64,000 bases of DNA from Tsuneonella deserti (GTDB taxonomy: Bacteria; Pseudomonadota; Alphaproteobacteria; Sphingomonadales; Sphingomonadaceae), in the NCBI RefSeq assembly GCF_014644315.1, contig NZ_BMKL01000001.1:62001-126000 (forward strand), in the 5' to 3' direction. A program made the translations under genes and the position numbers. Below are positions 27,289 to 36,987 of the stretch, in pieces. The first letter of the stretch is position 1. Every line of letters begins with the position of its first letter. A model generated the notes under the pieces. It was not told the DNA's origin and did no database searches. It worked only from the letters and a program-made list of their open reading frames with translations.

Positions 27289-28728
27289 ATGAATTTCTCT
27301 GCCGACCGCCTGTTGCTGTTCGGCGCGACGGGGGACTTGTCGCAGCGGATGTTGCTCCCCTCGCTGTGCGCTCTGGCGCATGACGGGCTGCTGGCGCCGG
27401 AACTCAAGATCGTCGGCACGGCGCGGTCGGAGATGAACGACGCCCGGTTTCGCAATTTCGCCCGCGAAGCGCTGGAGAGGCATCTTCCAGCCGGGCGCCG
27501 CGGCGGGCTGGCGGAATTTCTCAACCGCTTGTCGTACCAGGCGCTCGATGCCTCCACGCTGGAAGGCTTCGATGACTTGGCAAGAAAGGTCGGCACGCCC
27601 GGCCAGGGGCTGGCGATATTCCTCTCGACCGCGCCCAGCCTGTTCGAGCCGACCATCGCCGGGCTGAAGTCCGCCGGGCTGACTGGCGCCAACGTGCGGA
27701 TCGGGCTGGAAAAGCCGCTGGGCACGAGCCTCGAGACCAGCCGCGAAATCAACGACGCGGTGGCCGCTGCGTTCAGCGAGGACCGGATCTTCCGGATCGA
27801 CCACTACCTCGGCAAGGAAACGGTCCAGAACCTCCTTGCCCTGCGCTTTGCCAACCTGCTGTTCGAACCGATCTGGAACGCCAACTACATCGACCACGTT
27901 CAGATCACCGTGGCCGAAACGGTGGGTCTGGAAAGCCGTGTCGCATATTACGACGACAGCGGCGCGCTGCGCGACATGGTGCAGAACCACATGCTGCAGC
28001 TACTCGCGCTCGTGGCGATGGAACCACCGACCAGCTTCGATGCGACCGCTGTGCGCGACGAGAAGGTCAAGGTCTTGCGCTCTCTGCGCAAGGTGGGGGA
28101 AGGAGAGAGCGTCATCGGCCAGTATCGCGCCGGCGCCATCTCCGGACAGGCAGTGCCCGGCTACGACGACGAACTTGGCAAGGGCAGCGCAACCGAAACC
28201 TTCGTTGCGATCAAGGCGCACGTCGACAACTGGCGGTGGAAGGGTGTCCCCTTTTACCTGCGTACTGGCAAGCGCCTGCCGGAGCGGGTGACCGAGATCG
28301 TCATCCAGTTCCGCTGCGTGCCGTTTTCGATCTTCGAAGGCCGCGGCGCGAAGACCCAGCCAAACCGGCTGGTGATCGGAATCCAGCCGGAAGAGAACAT
28401 CCATCTCTCGCTCATGGCCAAGGTTCCCGGACTCGACCGTGACGGGTTGCGCCTGCGCCCGGTGCCGCTCGACATCTCGATGCCCGATGCGCTGGCGGGG
28501 GCGGTTCATCGCATCGCCTACGAGCGGCTGCTTCTCGATCTGATCGAAGGGGAGCAAACGCTCTTCGTCCGGCGCGACGAGGTGGAAGCACAATGGGAGT
28601 GGGTCGATGCCATCCGTGACCTGTGGAACCGGACCGGGGTCGAGCCCAAGAGCTACCCGGCTGGCAACTGGGGGCCCAGTGCGGCCATCGCGCTCGCGGA
28701 ACGCGACGGGGTAACCTGGCATGAGTGA
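27289..28728 (+). CDS. zwf: Glucose-6-phosphate 1-dehydrogenase
   Basis: A 479-residue enzyme oxidising glucose-6-phosphate to 6-phosphogluconolactone with NAD(P)+, the entry into the Entner-Doudoroff pathway. The N-terminal [16 protein letters not shown] is the nucleotide-binding loop; [13 protein letters not shown] at about residues 168-180 is the family active-site signature with the catalytic His region. The C-terminal half carries the expected LRTGKRLPE and VEAQWEWVD motifs. It overlaps edd by 8 bases and begins the zwf-edd-glk-eda cluster. No 6-phosphogluconolactonase gene (pgl) is visible next to it, so that step must be encoded elsewhere or run spontaneously. Confidence 0.96.
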   Translation: MNFSADRLLLFGATGDLSQRMLLPSLCALAHDGLLAPELKIVGTARSEMNDARFRNFAREALERHLPAGRRGGLAEFLNRLSYQALDASTLEGFDDLARKVGTPGQGLAIFLSTAPSLFEPTIAGLKSAGLTGANVRIGLEKPLGTSLETSREINDAVAAAFSEDRIFRIDHYLGKETVQNLLALRFANLLFEPIWNANYIDHVQITVAETVGLESRVAYYDDSGALRDMVQNHMLQLLALVAMEPPTSFDATAVRDEKVKVLRSLRKVGEGESVIGQYRAGAISGQAVPGYDDELGKGSATETFVAIKAHVDNWRWKGVPFYLRTGKRLPERVTEIVIQFRCVPFSIFEGRGAKTQPNRLVIGIQPEENIHLSLMAKVPGLDRDGLRLRPVPLDISMPDALAGAVHRIAYERLLLDLIEGEQTLFVRRDEVEAQWEWVDAIRDLWNRTGVEPKSYPAGNWGPSAAIALAERDGVTWHE

Positions 28729-30535
28729 ACTGCACGACACCGTCCACCGGGTGACGAAGCGCATCACCGAGCGGTCCGCCGATAGCCGGCGCAGCTATCT
28801 CGACCTTATGGAGCGGGAAGGCGACCGCCATGCGGACCGCAACGTGGCGCTGGCATGTTCCAATCTGGCCCACGGTTTTGCCGCCACCGGCGAGGACAAG
28901 CCATCGATCGCCGCCCGCGCCGGTCCCAACATCGGGATCGTCACAGCCTACAACGATACCATTTCCGCTCATCAGCCGTTCGGCGCCTATCCGCCCCAGA
29001 TGAAGGTCTGGGCGCGTGAGGTGGGGGCCACCTGTCAGGTCGCCGGCGCCACCCCGGCGATGTGCGACGGGGTCACCCAAGGCACCGACGGGATGGAGCT
29101 GAGCCTGTTCAGCCGCGACGTGATCGCGATGGCGACCGCGGTCAGTCTCAGCCACTCGATGTACGACGCTGTGGCCATGCTCGGCATGTGCGACAAGATC
29201 GTGCCGGGCCTGCTTATCGGCGGGCTGCGCTTCGGCTACCTCCCGACCATGTTCTTTTCGGCCGGAGCCATGCCGACCGGAATCTCCAACAAGGAAAAGC
29301 AGCGCGTCCGCCAGCTATATGCGGAGGGCAAGGCGACCCGCGCCCAACTGCTGGAGAGCGAGGCGGCGAGCTATCATTCGCCCGGCGTCTGCACGTTCTA
29401 TGGAACCGCCAATTCCAATCAGATGATGCTCGATCTGATGGGGCTGTCGCTCCCGGGAGCGGCTTTCATCAACCCCGGCACGCCGCTGCGGCAGGCGCTT
29501 ACCCGCGCCTCGGTGCACAGGCTCGCCGCGATCACCCGGTCGGGCAACGATTACCGCCCACTCGCCCGGTGCGTTGACGAAAAGTCGATCGTCAACGCCA
29601 CCGTCGGACTGCTCGCAACGGGTGGCTCGACCAATCACGCGATCCATATTCCGGCGTTTGCCCGGGCCGCAGGGGTGCACATCGACTGGAGCGACATGGC
29701 CGAACTCAGCCGCGTGGTGCCGATGCTGGCGCGCGTCTATCCGAACGGCGCGGATGACGTAAACCATTTCCAGGCTGCCGGCGGTCTGGGCTTCGTGGTG
29801 CGCGAGCTGCTCGATGCCGGCCTCATTCACCACGACATCACGACCGTCCACGGCGAGAATCTTGCCGCTTACGCACTCGAGCCCTGGCTCGACGGGGAAA
29901 CGCTGTCCTGGCGCGATCCGGGTCCCAGCGGTGACGAGACGATCCTGCGCGGGGCCGCGAACCCGTTTGCGCCCGAAGGCGGCATGCGGCTGGTGGAAGG
30001 CAATCTCGGCCGGGCGTGCTTCAAGACCAGTGCTGTCAGCGAGGATCACTGGACGGTCGAGGCGCCCTGCGCAGTGTTCGATGACCAGCACGATGTCGCC
30101 GAGGCTTTCGCGCGCGGAGAGCTGGACCGCGACGTGATAGTGGTGGTTCGGTTCCAGGGGCCACGCGCCAACGGCATGCCCGAATTGCACAAGCTCACCC
30201 CCGTGCTCGGTGTGCTGCAGGACCGCGGCTACCGTGTCGCGCTCGTCACCGACGGAAGAATGAGCGGCGCCAGCGGCAAGGTACCGGCGGCGATCCACTG
30301 CACGCCCGAAGCACTCGGCGGAGGACCTCTCGCGTACTTGCGCAACGGCGATATCGTCAGGTTGTGCGCGGAGAGCGGCAATCTCTCGACAAGCGCGGAT
30401 TTCGCAGGCCGCGAGCCTGCCTCGATGGGCGAAAGCCAGCACGGCACCAGCCGCGAGCTGTTTGCGATGTTCCGCGCAGGCGCCGACTCGGCCGAGCATG
30501 GCGCGAGCGCGATGCTGGCTGCGGCGGGGCTGTGA
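28721..30535 (+). CDS. edd: Phosphogluconate dehydratase
   Basis: A 604-residue member of the IlvD/Edd family, dehydrating 6-phosphogluconate to 2-keto-3-deoxy-6-phosphogluconate. Fe-S and substrate motifs typical of Edd are visible: [44 protein letters not shown] and [18 protein letters not shown]. Length matches the usual 600-610 residues. The start ATG lies within the last codons of zwf and its stop overlaps the glk start (TGATG), indicating a translationally coupled operon. Confidence 0.96.
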   Translation: MSELHDTVHRVTKRITERSADSRRSYLDLMEREGDRHADRNVALACSNLAHGFAATGEDKPSIAARAGPNIGIVTAYNDTISAHQPFGAYPPQMKVWAREVGATCQVAGATPAMCDGVTQGTDGMELSLFSRDVIAMATAVSLSHSMYDAVAMLGMCDKIVPGLLIGGLRFGYLPTMFFSAGAMPTGISNKEKQRVRQLYAEGKATRAQLLESEAASYHSPGVCTFYGTANSNQMMLDLMGLSLPGAAFINPGTPLRQALTRASVHRLAAITRSGNDYRPLARCVDEKSIVNATVGLLATGGSTNHAIHIPAFARAAGVHIDWSDMAELSRVVPMLARVYPNGADDVNHFQAAGGLGFVVRELLDAGLIHHDITTVHGENLAAYALEPWLDGETLSWRDPGPSGDETILRGAANPFAPEGGMRLVEGNLGRACFKTSAVSEDHWTVEAPCAVFDDQHDVAEAFARGELDRDVIVVVRFQGPRANGMPELHKLTPVLGVLQDRGYRVALVTDGRMSGASGKVPAAIHCTPEALGGGPLAYLRNGDIVRLCAESGNLSTSADFAGREPASMGESQHGTSRELFAMFRAGADSAEHGASAMLAAAGL

Positions 30536-31506
30536 TGGAGTTGGTCTCCGTCGACATCGGCGGGACCCATGCGCGGTTCGCGATCGCAACGGTGGCCGAC
30601 GATGGCACGATCGCCCTCGCCGAACCGGTTACACTGCACACCGAAGATCACGCGAGCTTTCAGACGGCGTGGGAGGATTTTCGTGCGCGCAACGGCGGAA
30701 CCCTGCCGGATGCGGTGAGCATGGCGATCGCCGGTCCGGTAGGCGGTGAAGTGATCCGCTTCACCAACAACCCGTGGATCATCCGGCCCGCGCTCGTGAA
30801 GCCAAAACTGGGAGTCGAACGGTTCACGATCGTCAATGATTTCGCGGCGGTTGCGCACGCAGTGGCGCGGGCGCCCGATGACCATTTTCTCCATCTTGCC
30901 GGGCCCGATCGCCCGCTCGCGCCGACCGGCACGATCAGCGTGCTGGGCCCGGGCACGGGCCTGGGCGTCGCGCACTTGAGACGCGAGGGAGATGGTACTT
31001 ATCGCGTCCAGGCGACTGAGGGCGGACACGTCGATTTTGCACCACTGGACGCCATCGAGGACGCTTTGCTCACTCGGCTGCGCAAGCGGCACAACCGGGT
31101 TTCCACCGAAAGGGTCGTCTCCGGACCTGCGATCGTCGACATCTACCAGACGCTTGCCGCGATGGAGGGACGCGCGGTCCTCGATGAAGACGACGTCTCG
31201 ATCTGGACCCGCGGCACCAGCGGCGAAGACAGCCTTGCCGCCGCCGCGGTCGATCGGTTCTGCCTGTCGCTGGGAAGCGTTGCCGGCGACGTGGCGCTGG
31301 TCCAGGGCGGGTTCGCCGGGGTCGTCATCGCCGGGGGCCTGGGCTACCGCATTCGCGACACGCTGCTGCAATCGGGGTTCGCCCAGCGCTTCCGTGCGAA
31401 GGGACGGTTTGCCGAACTGATGGCGTCGATCCCGGTCAAGCTGATCGTCCATCCGCAGCCCGGCCTGTTCGGCGCGGCGGCGGCCTTTGCATCGGAGCAC
31501 GCATGA
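30535..31506 (+). CDS. glk: Glucokinase
   Basis: A 323-residue glucokinase of the bacterial Glk group, making glucose-6-phosphate from ATP and the glucose taken up by the symporter and hydrolases of this region. It begins [17 protein letters not shown] with the phosphate-1 loop; GPGTGLGVAHL is the second ATP-contacting motif and VIAGGLGYR lies in the C-terminal nucleotide-binding half. The ATG overlaps the edd stop by one base, and eda begins 4 bases before its end. Gene order zwf-edd-glk is that of Zymomonas. Confidence 0.95.
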   Translation: MELVSVDIGGTHARFAIATVADDGTIALAEPVTLHTEDHASFQTAWEDFRARNGGTLPDAVSMAIAGPVGGEVIRFTNNPWIIRPALVKPKLGVERFTIVNDFAAVAHAVARAPDDHFLHLAGPDRPLAPTGTISVLGPGTGLGVAHLRREGDGTYRVQATEGGHVDFAPLDAIEDALLTRLRKRHNRVSTERVVSGPAIVDIYQTLAAMEGRAVLDEDDVSIWTRGTSGEDSLAAAAVDRFCLSLGSVAGDVALVQGGFAGVVIAGGLGYRIRDTLLQSGFAQRFRAKGRFAELMASIPVKLIVHPQPGLFGAAAAFASEHA

Positions 31507-32117
31507 ACGCCATCGAACAGATCATGCGCACCGCGCCGGTCATCCCGGTGATCGTGATCGAGGATCCCGCTCATGCCGTGCCGCTTGCCGAGGCGCTCGT
31601 CGCTGGCGGCCTGCCGGTGCTCGAGGTGACCATGCGCACGCCTGCCGCGCTTCCTGCGATCCGCGCGATGAAGAACGTGGCCGGTGCCATCGTGGGCGCG
31701 GGAACGGTGACCAACGCCGCGCAGCTGGACGAGGCGCTGGAGGCGGGCAGCGAATTCATCGTCTCACCGGGATTGACCGAGCCGCTCGGCCGGGCGGCCA
31801 AGATGGCGGGTGTGCCTTTCCTCCCTGGCATCGCCACTGCGGGAGACATCATGCGAGGGCTCGATCTGGGCCTCAAGCACTTCAAGTTCTTCCCCGCCAC
31901 TGCCGCGGGCGGGCTGCCCGCGCTCAAGGCATTGGCCGCACCCTTCGGCGAGGTCCGTTTTTGCCCAACGGGCGGCATCACCCTCGCCAGCGCGCCGGAA
32001 TGGCTGGCGCTGGATCCGGTGTTGTGCGTGGGCGGAAGCTGGGTTTCGCCGAAAGGCGCCCCGCAGCGCGAAGAAGTGGAGCGGCTAGCCCGGCAAGCCG
32101 CAGCCTTGGGTCGGTGA
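31503..32117 (+). CDS. eda: KDPG aldolase (2-keto-3-deoxy-6-phosphogluconate aldolase)
   Basis: A 204-residue class I aldolase splitting KDPG to pyruvate and glyceraldehyde-3-phosphate. VLEVTMRTPAAL carries the catalytic Glu, GAGTVTNAAQ the phosphate-binding region, and Lys128 in HFKFFPAT is the Schiff-base lysine. The start ATGA overlaps the glk stop and its own stop overlaps the next start (GTGA). It completes the Entner-Doudoroff route in this operon. Confidence 0.95.
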   Translation: MNAIEQIMRTAPVIPVIVIEDPAHAVPLAEALVAGGLPVLEVTMRTPAALPAIRAMKNVAGAIVGAGTVTNAAQLDEALEAGSEFIVSPGLTEPLGRAAKMAGVPFLPGIATAGDIMRGLDLGLKHFKFFPATAAGGLPALKALAAPFGEVRFCPTGGITLASAPEWLALDPVLCVGGSWVSPKGAPQREEVERLARQAAALGR

Positions 32118-34885
32118 AGACGGTTGCCGATCTGGTCGAGCGGCTCCAGGCGCTCCACCTGCGAACCGCGGAGACGCCGCTGTTCAACCCCCTGTTCCAG
32201 CTCTCCCTCGATCTTTCGCGTGAAATCGAGAGCGGGCAGCTTTCGCTCGACCAAGTCGAGGCAATGGTTGGTGAGCTGGAATGCACCGCCCTCAAGAGCC
32301 GGGCCGACCGCCTGCGTTGCCTGGTCGATCCGGCCGGCGCAGAGGACTCTCTCGAGGGACTGGTCGCCCAGGAGGCGACGTTTGACGAGTTCGCCTCACG
32401 CTGGTCGCGTCCCGTGCTGCACGCGGTGTTCACTGCCCATCCGACCTTTCTGCTCTCGCCTGCACAGGCCGACGCGGTAGCCCGCGCCGCCAGCGAGCCT
32501 GAGGGCGACTCCGATGCGGTCTGCGCCGTGCGCGCCGAACGTCCACCGATCACCCTCGACAGCGAGCATCGGCAGGCGATGGACGCGCTCGGCCGCGCCC
32601 AGGATGCGCGCGACCTGATTGTCGGCCGGCTGCTCGTTCGCGCAAGCCGGGAATGGCCGGATCGCTGGCGCGAATTCTCGCCGATGCCGTTCCGGTTCGC
32701 GACGTGGGTCGGCTACGACATGGACGGCCGGACCGATATCAAGTGGCACACCTCGGTGGCTTACCGGCTGGCCGAGAAGGCTGCCCGGCTGGCGCGTTAT
32801 GCAACCTCGCTTGCTGCGATCGATCCTGCGCACCCGCTGCTCGGGCATCTCCGCCGCGCCGCTGATTACAGCGAGCAGCGGGCGGCTGATTTCACCGCCG
32901 AATTGACCGATCCGCCCGCCGTGTCAGCCGCCGCCAATCGGTTGACTGCGGACCATCCGGACAAGCTGTTGTCACTTGGACCGATAATCGGACAGCTGGA
33001 GGACGAGGCCGCCGACGTCGATGCGGCGCGCGCCGCCGCGCTGCGGACGCTTGCTGCAGCCATGCGCGCCGACGGGCTCGGCATGGGCTGGATTCATTTC
33101 CGGGTGAACGCCAGCCAGCTTCACAATGCCATCCGCCGGCGGCTGCCGAACGACGAGGAGATCGATCTCGGCAGCCGCGGTGCCATCGTAACCCTGCGGG
33201 AGATGCTCGCGGAAGCAGAGCCGCTGCGATCCAATTTCGCTGCGCTGGCGATCGAAAGTTCGACGGCGATCCGACAATTCCTGGCGATGGCGCAAATCCT
33301 TCAACATGTCGATGCGGACGCGCCGATCCGAATGCTCATCGCGGAGTGCGAGCAGCCCGCGACGGTGCTCGCCGCGCTCTATTTCGCGCGCCTGTTCGGG
33401 ATCGAGGATAAAGTCGACGTCTCGCCCCTGCTGGAGACCGAGAGCGCTCTGGAGCACGGTGGTCGCCTGCTCGACGCCCTGCTCGCCGAGCCGGCATACC
33501 GCGACTATGCCCGTCGCCGCGGGCGGGTCGCGATACAGACCGGCTTCTCAGATGCGGGACGTTTCGTCGGGCAGATCCCGGCCAGCCTCGCGATCGAGCG
33601 CCTGCAGGGCCGCATGGCGGCGGCGATGGCATCGAACGGCCTGACCGATGTCGCCGCGCTTGTATTCAATACGCATGGCGAGAGCATGGGACGCGGCGCG
33701 CACCCGTCGAACTTCTCCGACCGGCTGGAATGGCCGCTCAGCCCCTGGGCGCGACAAAGGTTTGCCGAGGCGGCCATCCGGCTCGAACCCGAGGCGAGCT
33801 TCCAGGGCGGCGACGGATACCTGCTGTTCGCCAAGCCCGAGCTGGCACTGGCGACGCTGACCCGCATCGCTTCTCTGCGGCCGAACGAAGCGCAAGCCGA
33901 TGCCGCTCGGGATCCGTTCTATGGCCAGACCGACCTCAGCCTCGATTTCTATCGCGCGATCAAGGAGCACCAGCACCAGCATCTCGAGAGCAAGACCTAT
34001 GCCCGGGCGATCACAGCGTTCGGCCTCGGAATGCTGGTCGAAACGGGGAGCCGGAAATCGCGCCGCCAGTCTGATCTTGCGGGCGATCGCGACTTGTCGC
34101 TGCGGCAGATCCGCGCCATCCCGCACAACGCCGTCCTCCAGCAACTCGGGTACCCGGTAAACGTGATAGCCGGGTTCGGGACGGCTGCCGAAGGCGTCTA
34201 TGACGAGATCGCCAGCCTGCTTGCCTCGAGTGCGCGGGGCCGGCAGATGGTCCGCCTCGTGCGCGCGGCCAACCGGCTCGCGAGCATCAAGACGGTGGCG
34301 GCGTACGGCGAGCTGTTCAATTCGGCCTACTGGGCCAGCCGTACCTATCGCGGAATGGAACAGCACCTTGCGCCGGCCTGCACCGCCTTGGCCGAATATC
34401 TTACGCAGGACGACCGGAACGGTGTTTTCCGACGTCTTGCCTCGCGCCTGCGGGTCGACGCGCTCAAGCTTCACCGACTGCTCGCGCTGATCCCGGAGGA
34501 TGACACGTTCGCCGCGCGCGAGCAGGTGCGGCGCGAGATCGGCGTGCTTCAATCACTGCGTCTTGCGTTGCTTCAGCACATGTTCCTCAAGGCCGTCAGC
34601 ATTCCCGCGTTCGCCCGCGCCAACGATATCAGCCGCACGGACGTTATCGAGATGGTCCTCACGCTACGTATCGACGAAGCCCTGGCACAGCTTCGCCGTG
34701 CCTACCCGGCCCAGGCCGCGCGGGCGGATGATTTCGACATCGAGGAACCTGGCGATTATCCGGATCGGGGGACTGAAGGCTTTGGCGCCATCCACCGCGA
34801 TTACATCGACCGCATCGACTGGGCTCACCAGTTGAACCTGCGTATCGGAGTTGCGATCGCCAACCTGTTCGGGGCCCACGGCTAA
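32114..34885 (+). CDS. Divergent phosphoenolpyruvate carboxylase-like protein
   Basis: A 923-residue protein beginning at GTG 32114 inside the eda stop. Order of motifs follows PEP carboxylase: VFTAHPTF with His109 (position of E. coli His138), GYDMDGRTDI in place of GGDRDGNP, HFRVN in place of DIRQ, GFSDAGRFVG in place of GYSDSGKDAG (Arg483 where E. coli has Lys546), and HGESMGRGAHP in place of HGRGGSIGRGG (Glu523 at the position of Arg581, two residues shorter). The C-terminus ANLFGAHG lacks the usual N-T-G ending. So the fold is PEPC-like but several active-site residues differ. It may be an anaplerotic enzyme of altered chemistry or a related activity; the operon position at the end of the Entner-Doudoroff cluster fits PEP/oxaloacetate metabolism. 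Confidence 0.75.
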   Translation: MKTVADLVERLQALHLRTAETPLFNPLFQLSLDLSREIESGQLSLDQVEAMVGELECTALKSRADRLRCLVDPAGAEDSLEGLVAQEATFDEFASRWSRPVLHAVFTAHPTFLLSPAQADAVARAASEPEGDSDAVCAVRAERPPITLDSEHRQAMDALGRAQDARDLIVGRLLVRASREWPDRWREFSPMPFRFATWVGYDMDGRTDIKWHTSVAYRLAEKAARLARYATSLAAIDPAHPLLGHLRRAADYSEQRAADFTAELTDPPAVSAAANRLTADHPDKLLSLGPIIGQLEDEAADVDAARAAALRTLAAAMRADGLGMGWIHFRVNASQLHNAIRRRLPNDEEIDLGSRGAIVTLREMLAEAEPLRSNFAALAIESSTAIRQFLAMAQILQHVDADAPIRMLIAECEQPATVLAALYFARLFGIEDKVDVSPLLETESALEHGGRLLDALLAEPAYRDYARRRGRVAIQTGFSDAGRFVGQIPASLAIERLQGRMAAAMASNGLTDVAALVFNTHGESMGRGAHPSNFSDRLEWPLSPWARQRFAEAAIRLEPEASFQGGDGYLLFAKPELALATLTRIASLRPNEAQADAARDPFYGQTDLSLDFYRAIKEHQHQHLESKTYARAITAFGLGMLVETGSRKSRRQSDLAGDRDLSLRQIRAIPHNAVLQQLGYPVNVIAGFGTAAEGVYDEIASLLASSARGRQMVRLVRAANRLASIKTVAAYGELFNSAYWASRTYRGMEQHLAPACTALAEYLTQDDRNGVFRRLASRLRVDALKLHRLLALIPEDDTFAAREQVRREIGVLQSLRLALLQHMFLKAVSIPAFARANDISRTDVIEMVLTLRIDEALAQLRRAYPAQAARADDFDIEEPGDYPDRGTEGFGAIHRDYIDRIDWAHQLNLRIGVAIANLFGAHG

Positions 34886-35015
34886 AGTCTCGATTGCCCA
34901 CCGTGGCGATGAATCACGCCAGAAGCCCCACCGACCCGGACCGCGGTCAGGCTAAAGCTGCGGAAAACCCTCGGATTCAGCGTGAGTGCATCGGTCAGGT
35001 TGCTACGGGGGCAGG

Positions 35016-36473
35016 GTGCAGAATCAGATCGATCTTGGCTCCGACAGCGCCGGTGCGCCTGTCTACCTCGACGTAGAGGAACTGCTCGCCACGCGGTTGC
35101 TGGTGCAGGGGAACAGCGGTTCGGGCAAATCCCACCTGCTCCGCCGGCTGCTGGAGAAGAGCGCTGGCATCGTTCAGCAGATCGTGATCGATCCCGAAGG
35201 GGACTTCGTAAGCCTGGCCGAGGCGTTTGGTCACGTGGTGATCGACGGAGCCGCCTACCCCGATACCGAAATCGTCCGGCTCGCTGCGCGGGCGCGCGAA
35301 CACCGCGCCTCCATCGTGCTGGCGCTCGACGGGCTGGAAATCGAAAACCAGATGCGCTGCGCAGCGCTGTTCCTCGACGCCCTGTTCGAAGCTCCGGACA
35401 AGCATTGGTATCCCGCTCTCGTCATCGTGGACGAAGCGCAGCTCTTCGCGCCCTCCGCGGCAGGGGAAGTCAGCGACGAAGCTCGCCGAACCTCTCTCGC
35501 CGCGATGACGAACCTCATGTGCCGCGGTCGCAAGCGCGGTCTCGCCGGAGTGATCGCGACTCAGAGATTGGCGAAACTGGCGAAGAACGTGGCCGCCGAA
35601 GCGTCCAATTTCCTGATGGGCCGGACTTTTCTCGATATCGACATGGTCCGCGCTGCCGATCTGCTCGGAATGGAGCGACGCCAGGCGGAGCAGATTCGGG
35701 ATCTCGAACGGGGACATTTTCTCGGCCTCGGTCCAGCGATCAGCCGCCGTCCCGTGGCAGTCCGGATCGGGAGCGTAGAGACCCGCGCCAAGTCGACCGT
35801 GGCGGGCCTGCCCCCTCCACCCGCAGCCAGCGGGCAGGACATGGCTGCGCTTCTCCATGCGCCGCCGGAAGAGCCGCCGGCCCAGCCCGACTTGTGGAGC
35901 ATGGCGCAGCCCGCGCGTGTGACGGCCGCTTCGCTCCAGGACCGTATCGAACGGCAGGCAGCCCCCGCAAACATTCCTGCTGAGGTGGAATTGTCGCAAG
36001 AAGAGGCGGACGCGGTCGCGCGCGACGTACTGTGCGAAATGTCCGGGGAGGAAGGATGCACGTTCCTTCCCTCAGCTACCCTGTTTCAGGATTTTACGGT
36101 CCGGTGCCGGATGCGCGGCCTGAAGAACCACGGCCTCGATGCGGCCCAGTTTCGCAGGAGTTTCGCGCAGGCCGTGGCAGGTCTCGATCCCCATGCGCCG
36201 GACGAGCATGAGGAGCAGCTTCTGGGATTGGCCAATGCAATTCCGGAAGAGTTGCTCACACCCTTCCTGGCGATCGGGAAGGCGGCCCTTGGAGGCAAGC
36301 CTTGCCCTGACGACGAGACCTTGGCGGTGCTTTATGGCACCAGGTCGGTCGGTCGTGCCCGGCGCATGCTTGAACATCTTGAGCGAAGCGACCTCGTGGT
36401 CGTCCGGACAGACTTGGCGGGCCGTCGCTCGGTAGCGATACCGCGGCTCAACGTGGCGACGCCGATGGCGTAG
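35016..36473 (+). CDS. HerA-type ATP-binding protein (DUF853/HerA-FtsK superfamily)
   Basis: A P-loop ATPase of about 485 residues. Walker A GNSGSGKS is at residues 32-39 and Walker B VIVDEAQ at 136-142; CRGRKRGLAGVIATQRLAK fits the arginine/sensor region of HerA-like ATPases. The last 180 residues form a separate, helical, acidic domain of unknown role. GTG 35016 with GGGGGCAGG close upstream is the likely start; an in-frame ATG at 34986 is an alternative. No NurA-type nuclease or other obvious partner is adjacent, so whether it pumps DNA in repair or serves another task is open. Confidence 0.8.
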   Translation: MQNQIDLGSDSAGAPVYLDVEELLATRLLVQGNSGSGKSHLLRRLLEKSAGIVQQIVIDPEGDFVSLAEAFGHVVIDGAAYPDTEIVRLAARAREHRASIVLALDGLEIENQMRCAALFLDALFEAPDKHWYPALVIVDEAQLFAPSAAGEVSDEARRTSLAAMTNLMCRGRKRGLAGVIATQRLAKLAKNVAAEASNFLMGRTFLDIDMVRAADLLGMERRQAEQIRDLERGHFLGLGPAISRRPVAVRIGSVETRAKSTVAGLPPPPAASGQDMAALLHAPPEEPPAQPDLWSMAQPARVTAASLQDRIERQAAPANIPAEVELSQEEADAVARDVLCEMSGEEGCTFLPSATLFQDFTVRCRMRGLKNHGLDAAQFRRSFAQAVAGLDPHAPDEHEEQLLGLANAIPEELLTPFLAIGKAALGGKPCPDDETLAVLYGTRSVGRARRMLEHLERSDLVVVRTDLAGRRSVAIPRLNVATPMA

Positions 36474-36753
36474 CCCAGCGTCTTCAGGTCATCCTGACAT
36501 TCTGCCTCGCTCGATGAGCGCACAGATGACCGCCCATGGCCCCAATCGGCTCGCGAAACCAAAGACCGCTCCGCCAGGCTGGGTTTATTCCGCACGACAG
36601 CGTTCACAGCTCGCCGTGGGAGCGCCATCCTGCCGCACACAAGTCTCAAGTTTGGCGAGACGATTTCGGGAACCCGAAAGGGCGTAGGCAGCTTCTTTCA
36701 AACCAAGCTCGTGGGCACAGGCTGCACCAAGGGCAATGCTGGGAGAATGTGAA

Positions 36754-36885
36754 ATGAAAAAAGCTCTGATCGCCCTCGCGCTGACAAGCGGGTTGCTCCT
36801 GTCGGCTTGCAACACCGTTCGCGGCGCTGCCAATGACGTCGAATCTGTCGGCGATTGTGCCGACGGCCGGCCTGGCAATTGCTGA
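36754..36885 (+). CDS. Entericidin-type small lipoprotein
   Basis: A 43-residue lipopeptide: positively charged MKK, a hydrophobic stretch, lipobox LLSAC, then NTVRGAANDVESVGDC, which matches the entericidin A/B (EcnA/EcnB) family pattern CNTxxGxGxDxxxxG. Mature peptide about 25 residues with two further Cys. GGGAGA lies 7 bases before the ATG. Entericidins are stress-induced cell-envelope lipoproteins, with EcnB called a bacteriolytic toxin and EcnA its antidote in E. coli; alphaproteobacteria often carry single copies whose role is uncertain. It is preceded by 280 bases (36474-36753) in which I see no gene. Confidence 0.8.
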   Translation: MKKALIALALTSGLLLSACNTVRGAANDVESVGDCADGRPGNC

Positions 36886-36895
36886 CGTATCAAGT

Positions 36896-36913
36896 GTCAG
36901 CGCTCGCGCTGAC
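36896..36913. terminator. Short hairpin after the entericidin gene
   Basis: GTCAGCG (36896-36902) and CGCTGAC (36907-36913) pair around CTCG, 10 bases after the stop codon. There is no T-run, so termination is possible but weakly supported. Confidence 0.4.
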
Positions 36914-36987
36914 CTGAACGGTTGAAAAAGGTGCGGCGAAGGTGATGCCCGATTGGTGCAAGGCCTTCGCCGGTGATCGACCGACGG

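Noticed and set aside
31487..32113. Extension of the PEPC-like frame upstream through eda
   Set aside because: It lacks PEPC homology, is out of frame with the well-supported eda gene and GTG 32114 overlaps the eda stop as in the other junctions.
32109..32125. 17-base identical repeat with 48082-48098 (GGTCGGTGAAGACGGTT)
   Set aside because: One copy is at the eda/PEPC-like junction, the other in unrelated sequence near the Excalibur gene; no flanking similarity or structure, and one such match is near chance expectation for GC-rich DNA of this length.
36474..36753. Possible small genes before the entericidin-type gene
   Set aside because: Short open frames on both strands without ribosome binding sites, coding bias or recognisable families.
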